Position numbers and translations under genes: made by a program. Under the pieces are notes generated by a model. The model worked only from the letters and a program-made list of their open reading frames with translations, was not told the origin of the DNA and ran no database searches. A stretch of DNA of 64,000 bases from NCBI GenBank assembly GCA_024274785.1, contig JAJSAM010000042.1:1-64000 (forward strand), read 5' to 3'. This DNA is from Planctomycetota bacterium (GTDB lineage: Bacteria; Planctomycetota; JAJSAM01). Every line of letters begins with the position of its first letter. The stretch's first letter is position 1. Positions 9,222-16,893 of the stretch are shown here, one piece after another.

Positions 9222-10686
9222 CCTCGAAGAAGAGGAAGTTCGCGTCGCTGTCGTCGATGACGGTCGTCTGGAAGACCTCTTCATCGAGCGCCTGAGTGCC
9301 CGGAAGTATCTGGGGAACGTCTACAAGGCCCGCGTCGTGAACGTCGAACCCTCCATCCAGGCGGCCTTCGTCGACTTCGGCGGGGAGCGCAACGGATTCC
9401 TGCACGCGTCGGACGTCATGCCGTTCTATGCGGATGATCCCGAGGACATCACCGCCTACGAGCGCCGTCCGCGGGGCCGGCACGCCCTGATCCAGGACAC
9501 GCTCGAGAAGCGACAGGAAGTCCTGGTGCAGGTGACGAAGGAGGGCATCGGCAACAAGGGGCCGACGCTCACCACCTTCGTCTCCATCCCCGGGCGCTAC
9601 ATGGTGCTGATGCCGAGTCTGGCGCGGGTGGGCGTGTCGAAGAAGATCCGCGACGACGACACGCGGCGACGCCTGAAGAAGCTGATCTCCGGGCTCGACC
9701 GGCCGGAGGGCATGGGATTCATCGTTCGGACCGCGGGCCGGGATCGGAGTGAGGATGAACTCCGCAAGGATCTCGAATACCTGGTCAAGCTCTGGGATTC
9801 CATGATCCGCCGCGTGCGCAGTTCCCGGGCTCCCGCGCCGATCTACCTCGAATCCGACCTCGTGACCCGGACGATCCGGGACGTTTTCACCGACGCGGTG
9901 GACGAAATCGTGGTGGACTCCGAGGAGGTCTACCGGACCGCGGACGAGTTTCTTGAGGAGGTGATGCCCCAGTATCGGAATCGACTGAAGCTGTTCACGG
10001 GTGAACGACCGCTCTTTCACGTTCACCGCGTGGAAGAACAGATCGAGCGGGTGTTCCAGCGCCGCGTGCCGCTCGGGAACGGCGGCCACCTGGTGATCGA
10101 GCAGACCGAGGCCCTCGTCGCCATCGACGTCAACTCCGGCCGTTTCCGCGAGGAGAACGACCTCGAGGAGACCGCCTACCGGATGAACGTCGAGGCGATC
10201 CCCGAGGTCTGCCGCCAACTTCGCCTGAGGGACCTCGGCGGCCTGATCATCATCGACATGATCGACATGCGGGACCCGGATCGCCGTCTGGAGGTCGCCC
10301 AGCGCATGCGGCGGGAACTCCGGAAGGACAAGGCGCGCGTGCGCGTGGCGCCGGTCTCTGAATTCGGCCTGATCGAACTGACCCGGCAGCGGGTCCGTCC
10401 CAGCCTGAAGCAGGAGACCTACGTCCGGTGCTCGGCCTGCCGGGGCATGGGGCAGGTGAAGTCCATCGAATCCATGGTGCTGAAGGCGCTGCGGGACATC
10501 CGCGCCTTTGCCCGTCGGGAGGGGGGCAAGCGGGTGGAAGTCATCGTGCCGGAAGAGGTTGCCGCCGCTCTGGTGAACAGCAAGCGGTCGGCGCTCCTCG
10601 AACTGGAGCGCCAGTTCGACCGTGAGATCGTGGTGCATGGGGACTTGAATCTGCATCCGGAGGAGGTGCGGATCAGGACGGCATAG
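9196..10686 (+). CDS. rng: Ribonuclease G (RNase E/G family)
   Basis: This endoribonuclease acts in rRNA maturation and mRNA decay. The start MSRSILINDLEEEEVRVAVVD is canonical. An S1-like domain covers about residues 36-125 (YLGNVYKARVVNVEPSIQAA). The DNase-I-like catalytic core has metal-binding Asp in AIDVNSG near 310 and in IIDMIDM near 354. The zinc-link is CSACRGMG near 412. At 496 residues it has the G-type length with no long C-terminal scaffold. It overlaps DUF2344 by 26 nt. The ribosomal-protein genes that follow appear to have their own promoter. Confidence 0.95.
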   Translation: MSRSILINDLEEEEVRVAVVDDGRLEDLFIERLSARKYLGNVYKARVVNVEPSIQAAFVDFGGERNGFLHASDVMPFYADDPEDITAYERRPRGRHALIQDTLEKRQEVLVQVTKEGIGNKGPTLTTFVSIPGRYMVLMPSLARVGVSKKIRDDDTRRRLKKLISGLDRPEGMGFIVRTAGRDRSEDELRKDLEYLVKLWDSMIRRVRSSRAPAPIYLESDLVTRTIRDVFTDAVDEIVVDSEEVYRTADEFLEEVMPQYRNRLKLFTGERPLFHVHRVEEQIERVFQRRVPLGNGGHLVIEQTEALVAIDVNSGRFREENDLEETAYRMNVEAIPEVCRQLRLRDLGGLIIIDMIDMRDPDRRLEVAQRMRRELRKDKARVRVAPVSEFGLIELTRQRVRPSLKQETYVRCSACRGMGQVKSIESMVLKALRDIRAFARREGGKRVEVIVPEEVAAALVNSKRSALLELERQFDREIVVHGDLNLHPEEVRIRTA

Positions 10687-10710
10687 GCGGGGCACCGCGC
10701 TTCGCCCCGC
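10687..10710 (+). terminator. Possible hairpin terminator after rng
   Basis: GCGGGGC at 10687-10693 pairs with GCCCCGC at 10704-10710 around a 10-nt loop directly after the rng stop. No U-tract follows, so intrinsic termination is uncertain. Confidence 0.35.
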
Positions 10711-10765
10711 TCGTAGGTGCGCCGCCGCCCGGATCGAGAATCTCACGTTGACACTTCCACTAATC

Positions 10766-10794
10766 TTGACGCAGCCCCTTCCGTACGGTTCAAT
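10766..10794 (+). promoter_or_regulatory. Candidate sigma-70 promoter for rplU-rpmA-obgE
   Basis: TTGACG at 10766-10771 and TTCAAT at 10789-10794 are separated by 17 nt, about 50 nt before rplU. A second -35-like TTGACA lies at 10748. Placement fits an independent ribosomal-protein promoter; the -10 box is imperfect. Confidence 0.45.
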
Positions 10795-10841
10795 CCGGGG
10801 CTTCGTGCCCAGTTGTCGTCGTTTGTCCAGGAGTTGAGCCG

Positions 10842-11159
10842 ATGTATGCCGTGATCCAGGATGGAAGCCGGGACTACCGCGTGGCCGAAGGTGACACCGT
10901 CGAGGTCGACCTTCGGAAAGACGCCGCTGCCGGCGATGAAATCGTCTTCCCCCGCGTCCTGCTCGTTCGGAAGAGCGACGATGAGGTTCTCGTAGGCACG
11001 CCCCTCGTTCCGGGCGCCGAAGTCAAGGGAACCGTGCAGGGCAACGTCAAGGGCGAGAAGCTGATTGCCTACAAGTACAAGCGGCGCCAGGGTTACCACC
11101 GCAAGCGTGGCCACCGCCAGCAGTACACCAGCGTGCGCATCACCGGGATCTCGGTGTAG
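10842..11159 (+). CDS. rplU: 50S ribosomal protein L21
   Basis: The protein is 105 residues, normal for bL21, starting MYAVIQDGSRDYRVAEGDTV and containing the conserved KGEKLIAYKYKRRQGYHRKRGHRQ followed by the TSVRITGI ending. It binds 23S rRNA in the large subunit. GGAG precedes the ATG by about 8 nt. rpmA follows after 9 nt, the standard L21-L27-Obg order. It ends with TAG at the family-normal position, which shows that TAG is an ordinary stop codon here. Confidence 0.97.
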   Translation: MYAVIQDGSRDYRVAEGDTVEVDLRKDAAAGDEIVFPRVLLVRKSDDEVLVGTPLVPGAEVKGTVQGNVKGEKLIAYKYKRRQGYHRKRGHRQQYTSVRITGISV

Positions 11160-11168
11160 GAGGGCGAT

Positions 11169-11426
11169 ATGGCTCACAAAAAAGGACAAGGCTCCAGCCG
11201 GAACGGACGCGACTCCAACCCGCAACACCGCGGCTTGAAGCGCTACGGCGGCGAGTTCGTCACTTCAGGGACGATCATCGTCCGGCAACTTGGCACGAAG
11301 TTCAAGGCCGGCAACAACACCCGCCTCGGGCGCGACTGGACCCTCTTCGCCACCGCCGACGGCATCGTCGAGTTCGGCACCGGACGGAAGATCCACGTCC
11401 ACCCGGTTGCCGCCGAGACCGAGTAG
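11169..11426 (+). CDS. rpmA: 50S ribosomal protein L27
   Basis: The 85-residue bL27 begins [20 protein letters not shown] and continues with [15 protein letters not shown], both family signatures. The flexible N-terminus reaches the peptidyl-transferase centre. There is no Firmicutes-type cleavable N-terminal extension. It lies between rplU (9 nt) and obgE (24 nt) and also ends with TAG at normal length. Confidence 0.97.
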   Translation: MAHKKGQGSSRNGRDSNPQHRGLKRYGGEFVTSGTIIVRQLGTKFKAGNNTRLGRDWTLFATADGIVEFGTGRKIHVHPVAAETE

Positions 11427-11450
11427 CATCCCTTCCCGGAAGGGACGATC

Positions 11451-12452
11451 ATGTTCCAGGACGTAGCCGAACTCACCGTCAGGGGTGGTGACGGCGGATC
11501 CGGATGTGTGTCCTTCCGTCGTGAGAAGTACATCCCCAAGGGCGGCCCCGACGGAGGCAACGGCGGGCACGGCGGTTCCGTCATCTTTGTCGTCGACTCC
11601 CAACTCACCACCTTTGCGGACTCGAAGCTCCTTCCCGAGTACAAGGCCGAGAACGGACGGCCCGGCGAGGGCGGCAACCGGACCGGGCGTTGCGGCGTGG
11701 ACCTGATCATCGTCGTTCCACCGGGGACGATCATCAAGGACGCCGAGCACGGTCACGCCCTGAAGGACCTGAAGGCCGACGGCGACCGGGTGGTCATCGT
11801 GCAAGGTGGCAAAGGGGGCCGTGGCAACACTTCGTTCGCCTCTTCCACGAGACAGGTTCCGCGGGAATGCACTCCGGGCACGCCGGGAACGGAGCGGCGG
11901 CTTCTTCTCGAGCTCAGTCTGGTCGCGGATGTGGGGCTCGTGGGGCTGCCGAACGCGGGGAAGTCCACCTTGCTCTCCCGAATCTCCTCGGCCCGCCCCA
12001 GGATCGCCGACTATCCGTTCACCACGCTCATCCCGCACCTCGGCGTAGTGCGCATCGACCATGCCCGATCGATGGTGGTCGCCGACATTCCCGGGCTCAT
12101 CGAAGGGGCGTCGGACGGCGCCGGTCTCGGCCACCGCTTCCTGAAGCACGTGGAGCGCACCCGAGTGCTCCTGCACCTGGTGGAAGCGTGTCCGCCGGAG
12201 GGCGCTCCGGAGCCCGCGGAAGCATATCGGATCATTCGGGAGGAACTCCGGGCCTTCAGCCCGTTGCTCGCCGGGAAGCGGGAGATCGTCGCGCTCACCA
12301 AGATCGATGCCGGACCCGAGGAGTCGGTTCTCAAGTCCGTTCGAGAGGAATCCGAAAAGGATGTGTACCCGATTTCCGCAGTGACCGGCCGTGGGCTCAA
12401 GGAGCTCCTCGGTCGGGTATCCCGTGAGCTCTATCCGGAGGATCGCGGCTGA
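11451..12452 (+). CDS. obgE: GTPase Obg/CgtA
   Basis: This ribosome-associated GTPase is involved in 50S assembly and stress control. Residues 1-158 form the glycine-rich Obg fold (GGDGGSGCVSFRREKYIPKG). The G domain has a P-loop GLPNAGKSTL at about 165, switch PFTTLIPHLG, DIPGLIEGA and the NKxD-like TKID. At 333 residues it lacks the extra C-terminal OCT domain. GGAAGGGA precedes the ATG. It is the third gene of the rplU-rpmA-obgE operon, and a PilT-like gene starts 24 nt later, possibly on the same mRNA. Confidence 0.96.
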   Translation: MFQDVAELTVRGGDGGSGCVSFRREKYIPKGGPDGGNGGHGGSVIFVVDSQLTTFADSKLLPEYKAENGRPGEGGNRTGRCGVDLIIVVPPGTIIKDAEHGHALKDLKADGDRVVIVQGGKGGRGNTSFASSTRQVPRECTPGTPGTERRLLLELSLVADVGLVGLPNAGKSTLLSRISSARPRIADYPFTTLIPHLGVVRIDHARSMVVADIPGLIEGASDGAGLGHRFLKHVERTRVLLHLVEACPPEGAPEPAEAYRIIREELRAFSPLLAGKREIVALTKIDAGPEESVLKSVREESEKDVYPISAVTGRGLKELLGRVSRELYPEDRG

Positions 12453-12476
12453 CCGGAATTCGGGCAGGAGAGCCCG

Positions 12477-13637
12477 ATGAATCCGACCACCGCCGGCAGT
12501 GCCCTTCGGGGCGACATGAGCACCGACCAGACCGGACTGAGCATTACGGATCTCTTCCAGGTCCTCCTGAAGCAGGGGGCCTCCGACCTCATCATCAAGA
12601 CCGGTTCCTGCCCGGCGATCCGGGTGAACGGCCGTATTCGATTCATCACCGACCAGGCGACCACGGCGGCCTTCAGCCAGAGCCTCCTGAATCTGATCTG
12701 CGATGAGCGGATGCAGGAGACCTTCTTCGCGGAAGGTGAAGTCGACACTTCCTACGAGCAGGAGGACATCGGCCGGTTTCGGGTCAACGTATTCCGCCAG
12801 CGAGGTCACATCGGGTTCGCCATGCGTTACGTGAAGGCGGAAGTGCCGACCATGCGGGAACTCGGACTTCCCGCGGAGCAACTCGAACGGCTGGCTTCGT
12901 TGTCGCGTGGCCTGGTGCTCGCCACCGGGGTCGCCGGAAGCGGCAAGTCGACGACCCTGGCCGCCATGGTCCGATTCATCAACGAGAGTTCCCAGCGTCA
13001 CATCGTCACGATCGAGGATCCGATCGAGTTCCTGCACACCGATCGGCAGAGCATCATCACTCAGCGTGAGATCGGCGGGGACACGCTGGACTTCCCCACT
13101 GCCCTGAAGCACGTGGTGCGGCAAACTCCGGACGTGATCCTCATCGGTGAGATGCGGGACAAGGTGACGATGGAGGCGGCGCTGGCCGCCGCCGAAACCG
13201 GCCACCTCGTGCTTTCGACGCTCCACACCGTCAACGCCGTGCAGACGGTGGAGCGGATCATCTCTTTCTTCCCGCCGCACCAGCACAACCTCATCCGGCA
13301 GCAGCTTTCGATGACGCTCGAAGGCGTCGTGTCCCTGCGGCTGATCCAGCGCAAGGACCGATTCGGCCGCGTGCCGGCGGTGGAGCTGATGCTCGCCACG
13401 CCGACCATCCGGGAGATCCTCGCTGAGGGCCGCACGAAGGAACTCGGGCGCGCCATCTACGAGGGGGCGGACTACTTCGCGACCCAGACCTTCAACCAGA
13501 GCCTGGTGAAGCTTTACAACGCCGGGGTCATCTCGCACGCCGAAGCACTTTCCGCCGCCGACAACCCGGATGAGCTCAAGCTCGAGATGCGGGGGATCGC
13601 GAAGGGCGGCAAGGCGGACTTCGACTTCGACTACTGA
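12477..13637 (+). CDS. PilT/PilU-family twitching-motility ATPase
   Basis: The 386-residue protein is a secretion ATPase of the retraction type. It has an N-terminal PAS-like fold (LLKQGASDLIIKTGSCPAIRV), Walker A GVAGSGKST near residue 151, an Asp box (TIEDPIEFLH), Walker B LIGEMRD near 224 and the His box STLHTVNA near 247. The C-terminus is longer than in classical PilT and ends in an acidic DFDFDY tail, as in many PilU proteins. It should depolymerise type IV pili. A second ATG 36 nt later (MSTDQT) is also possible. The next gene is GspC-like, which suggests a pilus or secretion context. Confidence 0.88.
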   Translation: MNPTTAGSALRGDMSTDQTGLSITDLFQVLLKQGASDLIIKTGSCPAIRVNGRIRFITDQATTAAFSQSLLNLICDERMQETFFAEGEVDTSYEQEDIGRFRVNVFRQRGHIGFAMRYVKAEVPTMRELGLPAEQLERLASLSRGLVLATGVAGSGKSTTLAAMVRFINESSQRHIVTIEDPIEFLHTDRQSIITQREIGGDTLDFPTALKHVVRQTPDVILIGEMRDKVTMEAALAAAETGHLVLSTLHTVNAVQTVERIISFFPPHQHNLIRQQLSMTLEGVVSLRLIQRKDRFGRVPAVELMLATPTIREILAEGRTKELGRAIYEGADYFATQTFNQSLVKLYNAGVISHAEALSAADNPDELKLEMRGIAKGGKADFDFDY

Positions 13638-13647
13638 CCGGGCGCGC

Positions 13648-13668
13648 GGCCCGGTGAAGAACCGGGCC
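13648..13668 (+). terminator. GC-rich hairpin after the PilT-like gene
   Basis: GGCCCGGT at 13648-13655 pairs perfectly with ACCGGGCC at 13661-13668 around GAAGA. It sits 10 nt after the stop codon. No run of T follows, so termination may need Rho. Confidence 0.5.
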
Positions 13669-13696
13669 GACCGCCACGATCCCGGCACAGTCGAAA

Positions 13697-13726
13697 TTGG
13701 GCGCCACGCCCCACACCATTTAGAGT
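13697..13726 (+). promoter_or_regulatory. Weak candidate promoter for the GspC-like gene
   Basis: TTGGGC at 13697-13702 and TAGAGT at 13721-13726 are 18 nt apart, about 55 nt before the ATG at 13783. Only partial consensus. Confidence 0.3.
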
Positions 13727-13782
13727 GGAAGAACCTCCGGTGCGTCTTCGTCCTACTGCAAACGCACCGACTGGGATATTCC

Positions 13783-14769
13783 ATGAGAATCAAATTCCTG
13801 AAGAAGCTGCTGTGGGGTGTGAACGCACTGCTGGTGCTCGGCGTGGTCGGCGTCGTCCTGAAGTTCTTCTTCCTCGCTCCGACGAACCCGAAGGTCGCCC
13901 GGAGTGCCGAGGATATCCTCGGTGAGGTCATCCGGCAGGGACGGCGGAAGATCGAGCGCGACAAGCCGGATCCCGCCCACACCTATCGGAATACCCACGA
14001 ACTGGCGATCTTCGGAGCGCCGCCACCGCCGCCGGAGGTCCAGGACCCCGGGTCGCCGGTCGCCACGCGATCTCCGCTTGCCCGCAACTACGAACTGATG
14101 TGGACGTTGCTGGATCCGCACGGATGGGGATCCTACGCCCACCTGGGGAAGCTTCCGGACCGCAAGGTCATTCTGAACGTCGAGGTCGGGGAGAAGGTCG
14201 ACGGCGCCTGGAAACTCATCAGTGTCAGCCGATTCCACGCTGAATTCGAGGATGAGTCCACCGGCGATACCGTCACTCTCGAACGAAAGAAGGTGGAGGT
14301 CCCTCCACTGGACGCCGGGGCGGTTGAGGTGGGCGAACCCGGGGCCGGGGGAACCGGAATGGTCGGCCCCGCTCCCCGTCTCTCTCCGGAGGAGGACTTC
14401 AACCGGGGACCCATCAAGGGCGCACTGAAAAAGAGTGAGAATCACTGGGAAATGCCGGCTGAGGAAGCCTCCTGGTTCGGCCGCAACGGCGACCGGGTGG
14501 CGAATCAGGTCTCCCTGAAGCCCGAGAAGGATCCGGCGACGGGGCGGCCCGATGGCGTGCGCATTACGAGCATCCAGAAGGGCTCGATTGCCCAGGCCCG
14601 TGGTCTGCTGCTCGGTGACAAGATCAAGTCCATCAACGGTACTCCCGTGAATTCGCGGCAGGATGCCGTTTCGTACGTGAAGGGGCCGGGGAAGGGACTC
14701 AGCCGCTACCTGGTGGTGATCGAGCGCAAGGGCAAGATCATCACTCTGACGTACGACGTTCGGAAATAG
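13783..14769 (+). CDS. GspC-like inner-membrane protein with PDZ domain
   Basis: The start at 13783 is chosen because MRIKFLKKLLWGVNALLVLG gives a basic N-terminus followed by one membrane anchor (about residues 9-29). A periplasmic region with a proline run (GAPPPPPEV) and a GspC homology-like domain follows to about 240. Residues about 255-328 form a PDZ domain (VRITSIQKGSIAQARGLLLGDKIKSINGTPV as three short blocks). This layout is that of type II secretion GspC, which links the inner platform to the secretin. No other canonical T2SS gene is adjacent except the PilT-like ATPase upstream, so the assignment is by architecture. Confidence 0.7.
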   Translation: MRIKFLKKLLWGVNALLVLGVVGVVLKFFFLAPTNPKVARSAEDILGEVIRQGRRKIERDKPDPAHTYRNTHELAIFGAPPPPPEVQDPGSPVATRSPLARNYELMWTLLDPHGWGSYAHLGKLPDRKVILNVEVGEKVDGAWKLISVSRFHAEFEDESTGDTVTLERKKVEVPPLDAGAVEVGEPGAGGTGMVGPAPRLSPEEDFNRGPIKGALKKSENHWEMPAEEASWFGRNGDRVANQVSLKPEKDPATGRPDGVRITSIQKGSIAQARGLLLGDKIKSINGTPVNSRQDAVSYVKGPGKGLSRYLVVIERKGKIITLTYDVRK

Positions 14770-14831
14770 GCGCCCCGAACGGCTCTGGATTTCGACCGTG
14801 ATCCCTGCGGGTTCCGGCGGCGAAGACGTGC

Positions 14832-14837
14832 TAGCCT
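14832..14837 (+). promoter_or_regulatory. -10 box of a probable leaderless promoter (coaX)
   Basis: TAGCCT ends 6 nt before the coaX ATG, and no Shine-Dalgarno is present. Transcription from it would start at or next to the start codon. No clear -35 box. Confidence 0.4.
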
Positions 14838-14843
14838 CTGCGA

Positions 14844-15581
14844 ATGTTGATCGCGGTGGATGTTGGAAACTCCGGGGTGAAAGCGGGCGTGTTCGACGGG
14901 GAGGATCTTCGTTCCCATGCTCGCTTCGCGATGTCGGACCTCTCCTCGCCGGATCTCCTGGCCGGCCTCCTGGACATCGAACCGGATGATGTCGACGCCA
15001 TCATCGTGGTGAGTGTCAGCGAGCCGCTCCTCGCCGCATTCCTCTCCGGTTCCGGGAAGGGTGCCGTCGTCCTGGGGCCGGATGTGCCCATCCTCGTCGA
15101 GAACCGGTACCGGGACCCTTCCGAAGTCGGTGCGGACCGGCTGGTGAACTGCGCCGCGGCGCATGCTCTCGCCGGCGGGGCGGCCGTCGCTGTGGACCTC
15201 GGTTCCGCGGTGACGGTCGACGCGGTCTCCGCCGACGGGGCGTTCCTCGGCGGAGCGATCGCTCCGGGACTGCCGTCCCTCCAGGCCGGATTGCGGTCGG
15301 CGGCCCCCGCCCTTCCCGAGTGGGTGCGGGAGGCGCCTTCGGCCGGTCTCCCCCGAACCACCCGGCAGGCGGTGAACTGGGGCATCCTGCATGGTCTGGC
15401 CGGGATGGTGGATCGCCTGATCGCGCGAGTTTCCGACAGTGTGGGCGATGGGGCGCCGGTCTACCTCACGGGCGGGGATGCCGATCTGGTGTCCGGTCTG
15501 CTGGGGATCGAGTCGATCATCGTCCCGCACCTCACCCTCGATGGGGTCCGTATTCTGTATGATCGTGCTCGGAGGGCATGA
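14844..15581 (+). CDS. coaX: Type III pantothenate kinase
   Basis: CoaX phosphorylates pantothenate, the first step of coenzyme A synthesis. Diagnostic motifs are the N-terminal DVGNSGVKAG phosphate loop, EVGADRLVNCAAA, DLGSAVTVD and FLGGAIAPG of the ASKHA fold. At 245 residues it has the usual length. The 3' end overlaps the following ATCase-like gene by 4 nt (ATGA), so both are likely translated from one mRNA. Confidence 0.93.
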   Translation: MLIAVDVGNSGVKAGVFDGEDLRSHARFAMSDLSSPDLLAGLLDIEPDDVDAIIVVSVSEPLLAAFLSGSGKGAVVLGPDVPILVENRYRDPSEVGADRLVNCAAAHALAGGAAVAVDLGSAVTVDAVSADGAFLGGAIAPGLPSLQAGLRSAAPALPEWVREAPSAGLPRTTRQAVNWGILHGLAGMVDRLIARVSDSVGDGAPVYLTGGDADLVSGLLGIESIIVPHLTLDGVRILYDRARRA

Positions 15582-16839
15582 CGGTGCACGTGATCTCACT
15601 CGACGACCTGGATTCGAAAACGATCCGCGAGGTGACCGCGGGGAGGGTGGATTCCCGGATCCCCGGCCCGCGGCTCATTGCCGTACTCGACTTCCTCCCT
15701 CTCGGTGTCGCGGGGCTGGCCCTGAGGGCGGCGGCGGCCCGAACCGGTGCTTCCCTGGTTTTCGGCCGCGAGCTGTTTCCCGGCTTCCCGGGAGGGACCG
15801 ACCTTCTCGAGTCGGCACGCGTCGCCGGCGCCTATGCGGACCTGCTGATCGTCCGGCATCCCATGAAGGGGGCGGCCCGTGCCGCGGCCGTGGTGTCCGG
15901 TGCTCCGGTCTTCTCGGCCGGGGACGGTGCGGGTGAAGATCCCCTCTTCGCGCTGGGGGACCTCGCTACTCTCTCGGATCGCCTCGGCGGGCTTGAGGGA
16001 AAGACCGTCGCCCTGTGCGGAGACCTGTTGCGCAACCGCCGGGTACATTCGCTGGCGGGCGGCCTCGTGGCCTCCGGCGTTCGCGTACTCCTGGTGCCGG
16101 CACGGGGGGTGGAACCGGGGCACGGTCTGCTCGATCGGCTGGGGCGCCGCCACGGGTACCATCCGGTCCGTTTCAAGGCACGTTCCATGTCCTCACTCCT
16201 CGACATGGTGGATTCCTGGCTGCTGACCCCCGATCTCGACCACCAGTTGTCCCTGCTGCCGGATGTGCTCGCGAGCTCAGACGAAGAGCGCCGGGCGGTG
16301 CGCCACCAGGTGAAGGAGGTCGATGCGATGTGGGTCGCGGCCACCTGCGATGAGACGGGGGAGCCGCTCCAGCAGCGCCCGAACCCACTCCTGCCGTGGC
16401 GTCCGGACGACGGCCGGGCCCATCTCTCGGAGGGCCTGCCGGTGGACGACGCTCCCGACTGGGCCGAGCGGGCCCCGGCGGAAGTTCGGGCCCTTTCCGC
16501 GGTCCTTGGCCTGGCGGCCGGGCCCCCGGCGTCCGGCCGGAGGCGCCCGAACCGTACGTGGCGCGGGATGGGATGCGCTGCCGGGAGCCCGGGTGTATCG
16601 CCCGGCTCGAGCCGGCCCGCGTCACCCCGGGCTTCGTGCTGGTGCGCACCGATCCCGTGCTCCTTTCCTGCGTCTACTGCTGGAGTCGCCGCCGGGCTCG
16701 TTACGTGGGAAGCCGCATCGAGAAACGGTTCCACCGGCTCAGTTCATCGCAGGTGAAGAAGATCCTTCCGAAGAACACGGTCTTCTTCGGCAGTTTGAAG
16801 GAAGCGGAGGCGGCGGGGTTCGTCGGATCCAAGATCTAG
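15578..16839 (+). pseudogene. Degenerate aspartate carbamoyltransferase fused to a PyrI-type zinc domain, frameshifted
   Basis: The first 310 residues follow the ATCase fold: YADLLIVRHPMKGAAR, PVFSAGDGAG and GDLLRNRRVHSLAGG match the equivalent PyrB blocks. Catalytic signatures are missing: the carbamoyl-phosphate STRT loop reads LPLGVAG, HPTQ reads DPLF and HPLPR is absent. A one-base shift near 16521-16532 (run of five C) moves the frame. The next frame encodes C-x4-C, LEPARVTPGF and CVYC, the zinc ribbon of the regulatory chain PyrI, then a tail ending GSLKEAEAAGF. Adding one C restores a single PyrB-PyrI fusion like that of Thermotoga. Likely a non-catalytic partner of the following dihydroorotase, if expressed. 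Confidence 0.75.
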
Positions 16840-16848
16840 GTCCTGTCG

Positions 16849-16893
16849 GGTGTGGATGGAAACATCCGGGGTCTGGGGGGTGTGAATGGAAAC
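16849..16893 (+). repeat. Short duplicated start region before pyrC
   Basis: GGTGTGGATGGAAAC at 16849-16863 recurs as GGTGTGAATGGAAAC at 16879-16893, a 30-nt period with one mismatch. The second copy contains the pyrC ATG. It looks like a small tandem duplication of the initiation region. Confidence 0.5.

Noticed and set aside
4924-11426. Genome-wide reassignment of TAG to an amino acid
   Set aside because: RR3, rng, rplU and rpmA all end at TAG at the length normal for their families, so TAG is a functional stop codon.
13570-13782. Upstream extension of the GspC-like protein to 13570
   Set aside because: It would overlap the PilT-like gene and a hairpin, and places 71 low-complexity residues before a clean membrane anchor at MRIKFLKK.
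16396-16839. A separate gene for the zinc-ribbon protein after the ATCase-like gene
   Set aside because: Its upstream part is a shadow of the ATCase frame; homology begins only after the C run, so a frameshifted single fusion explains it better.
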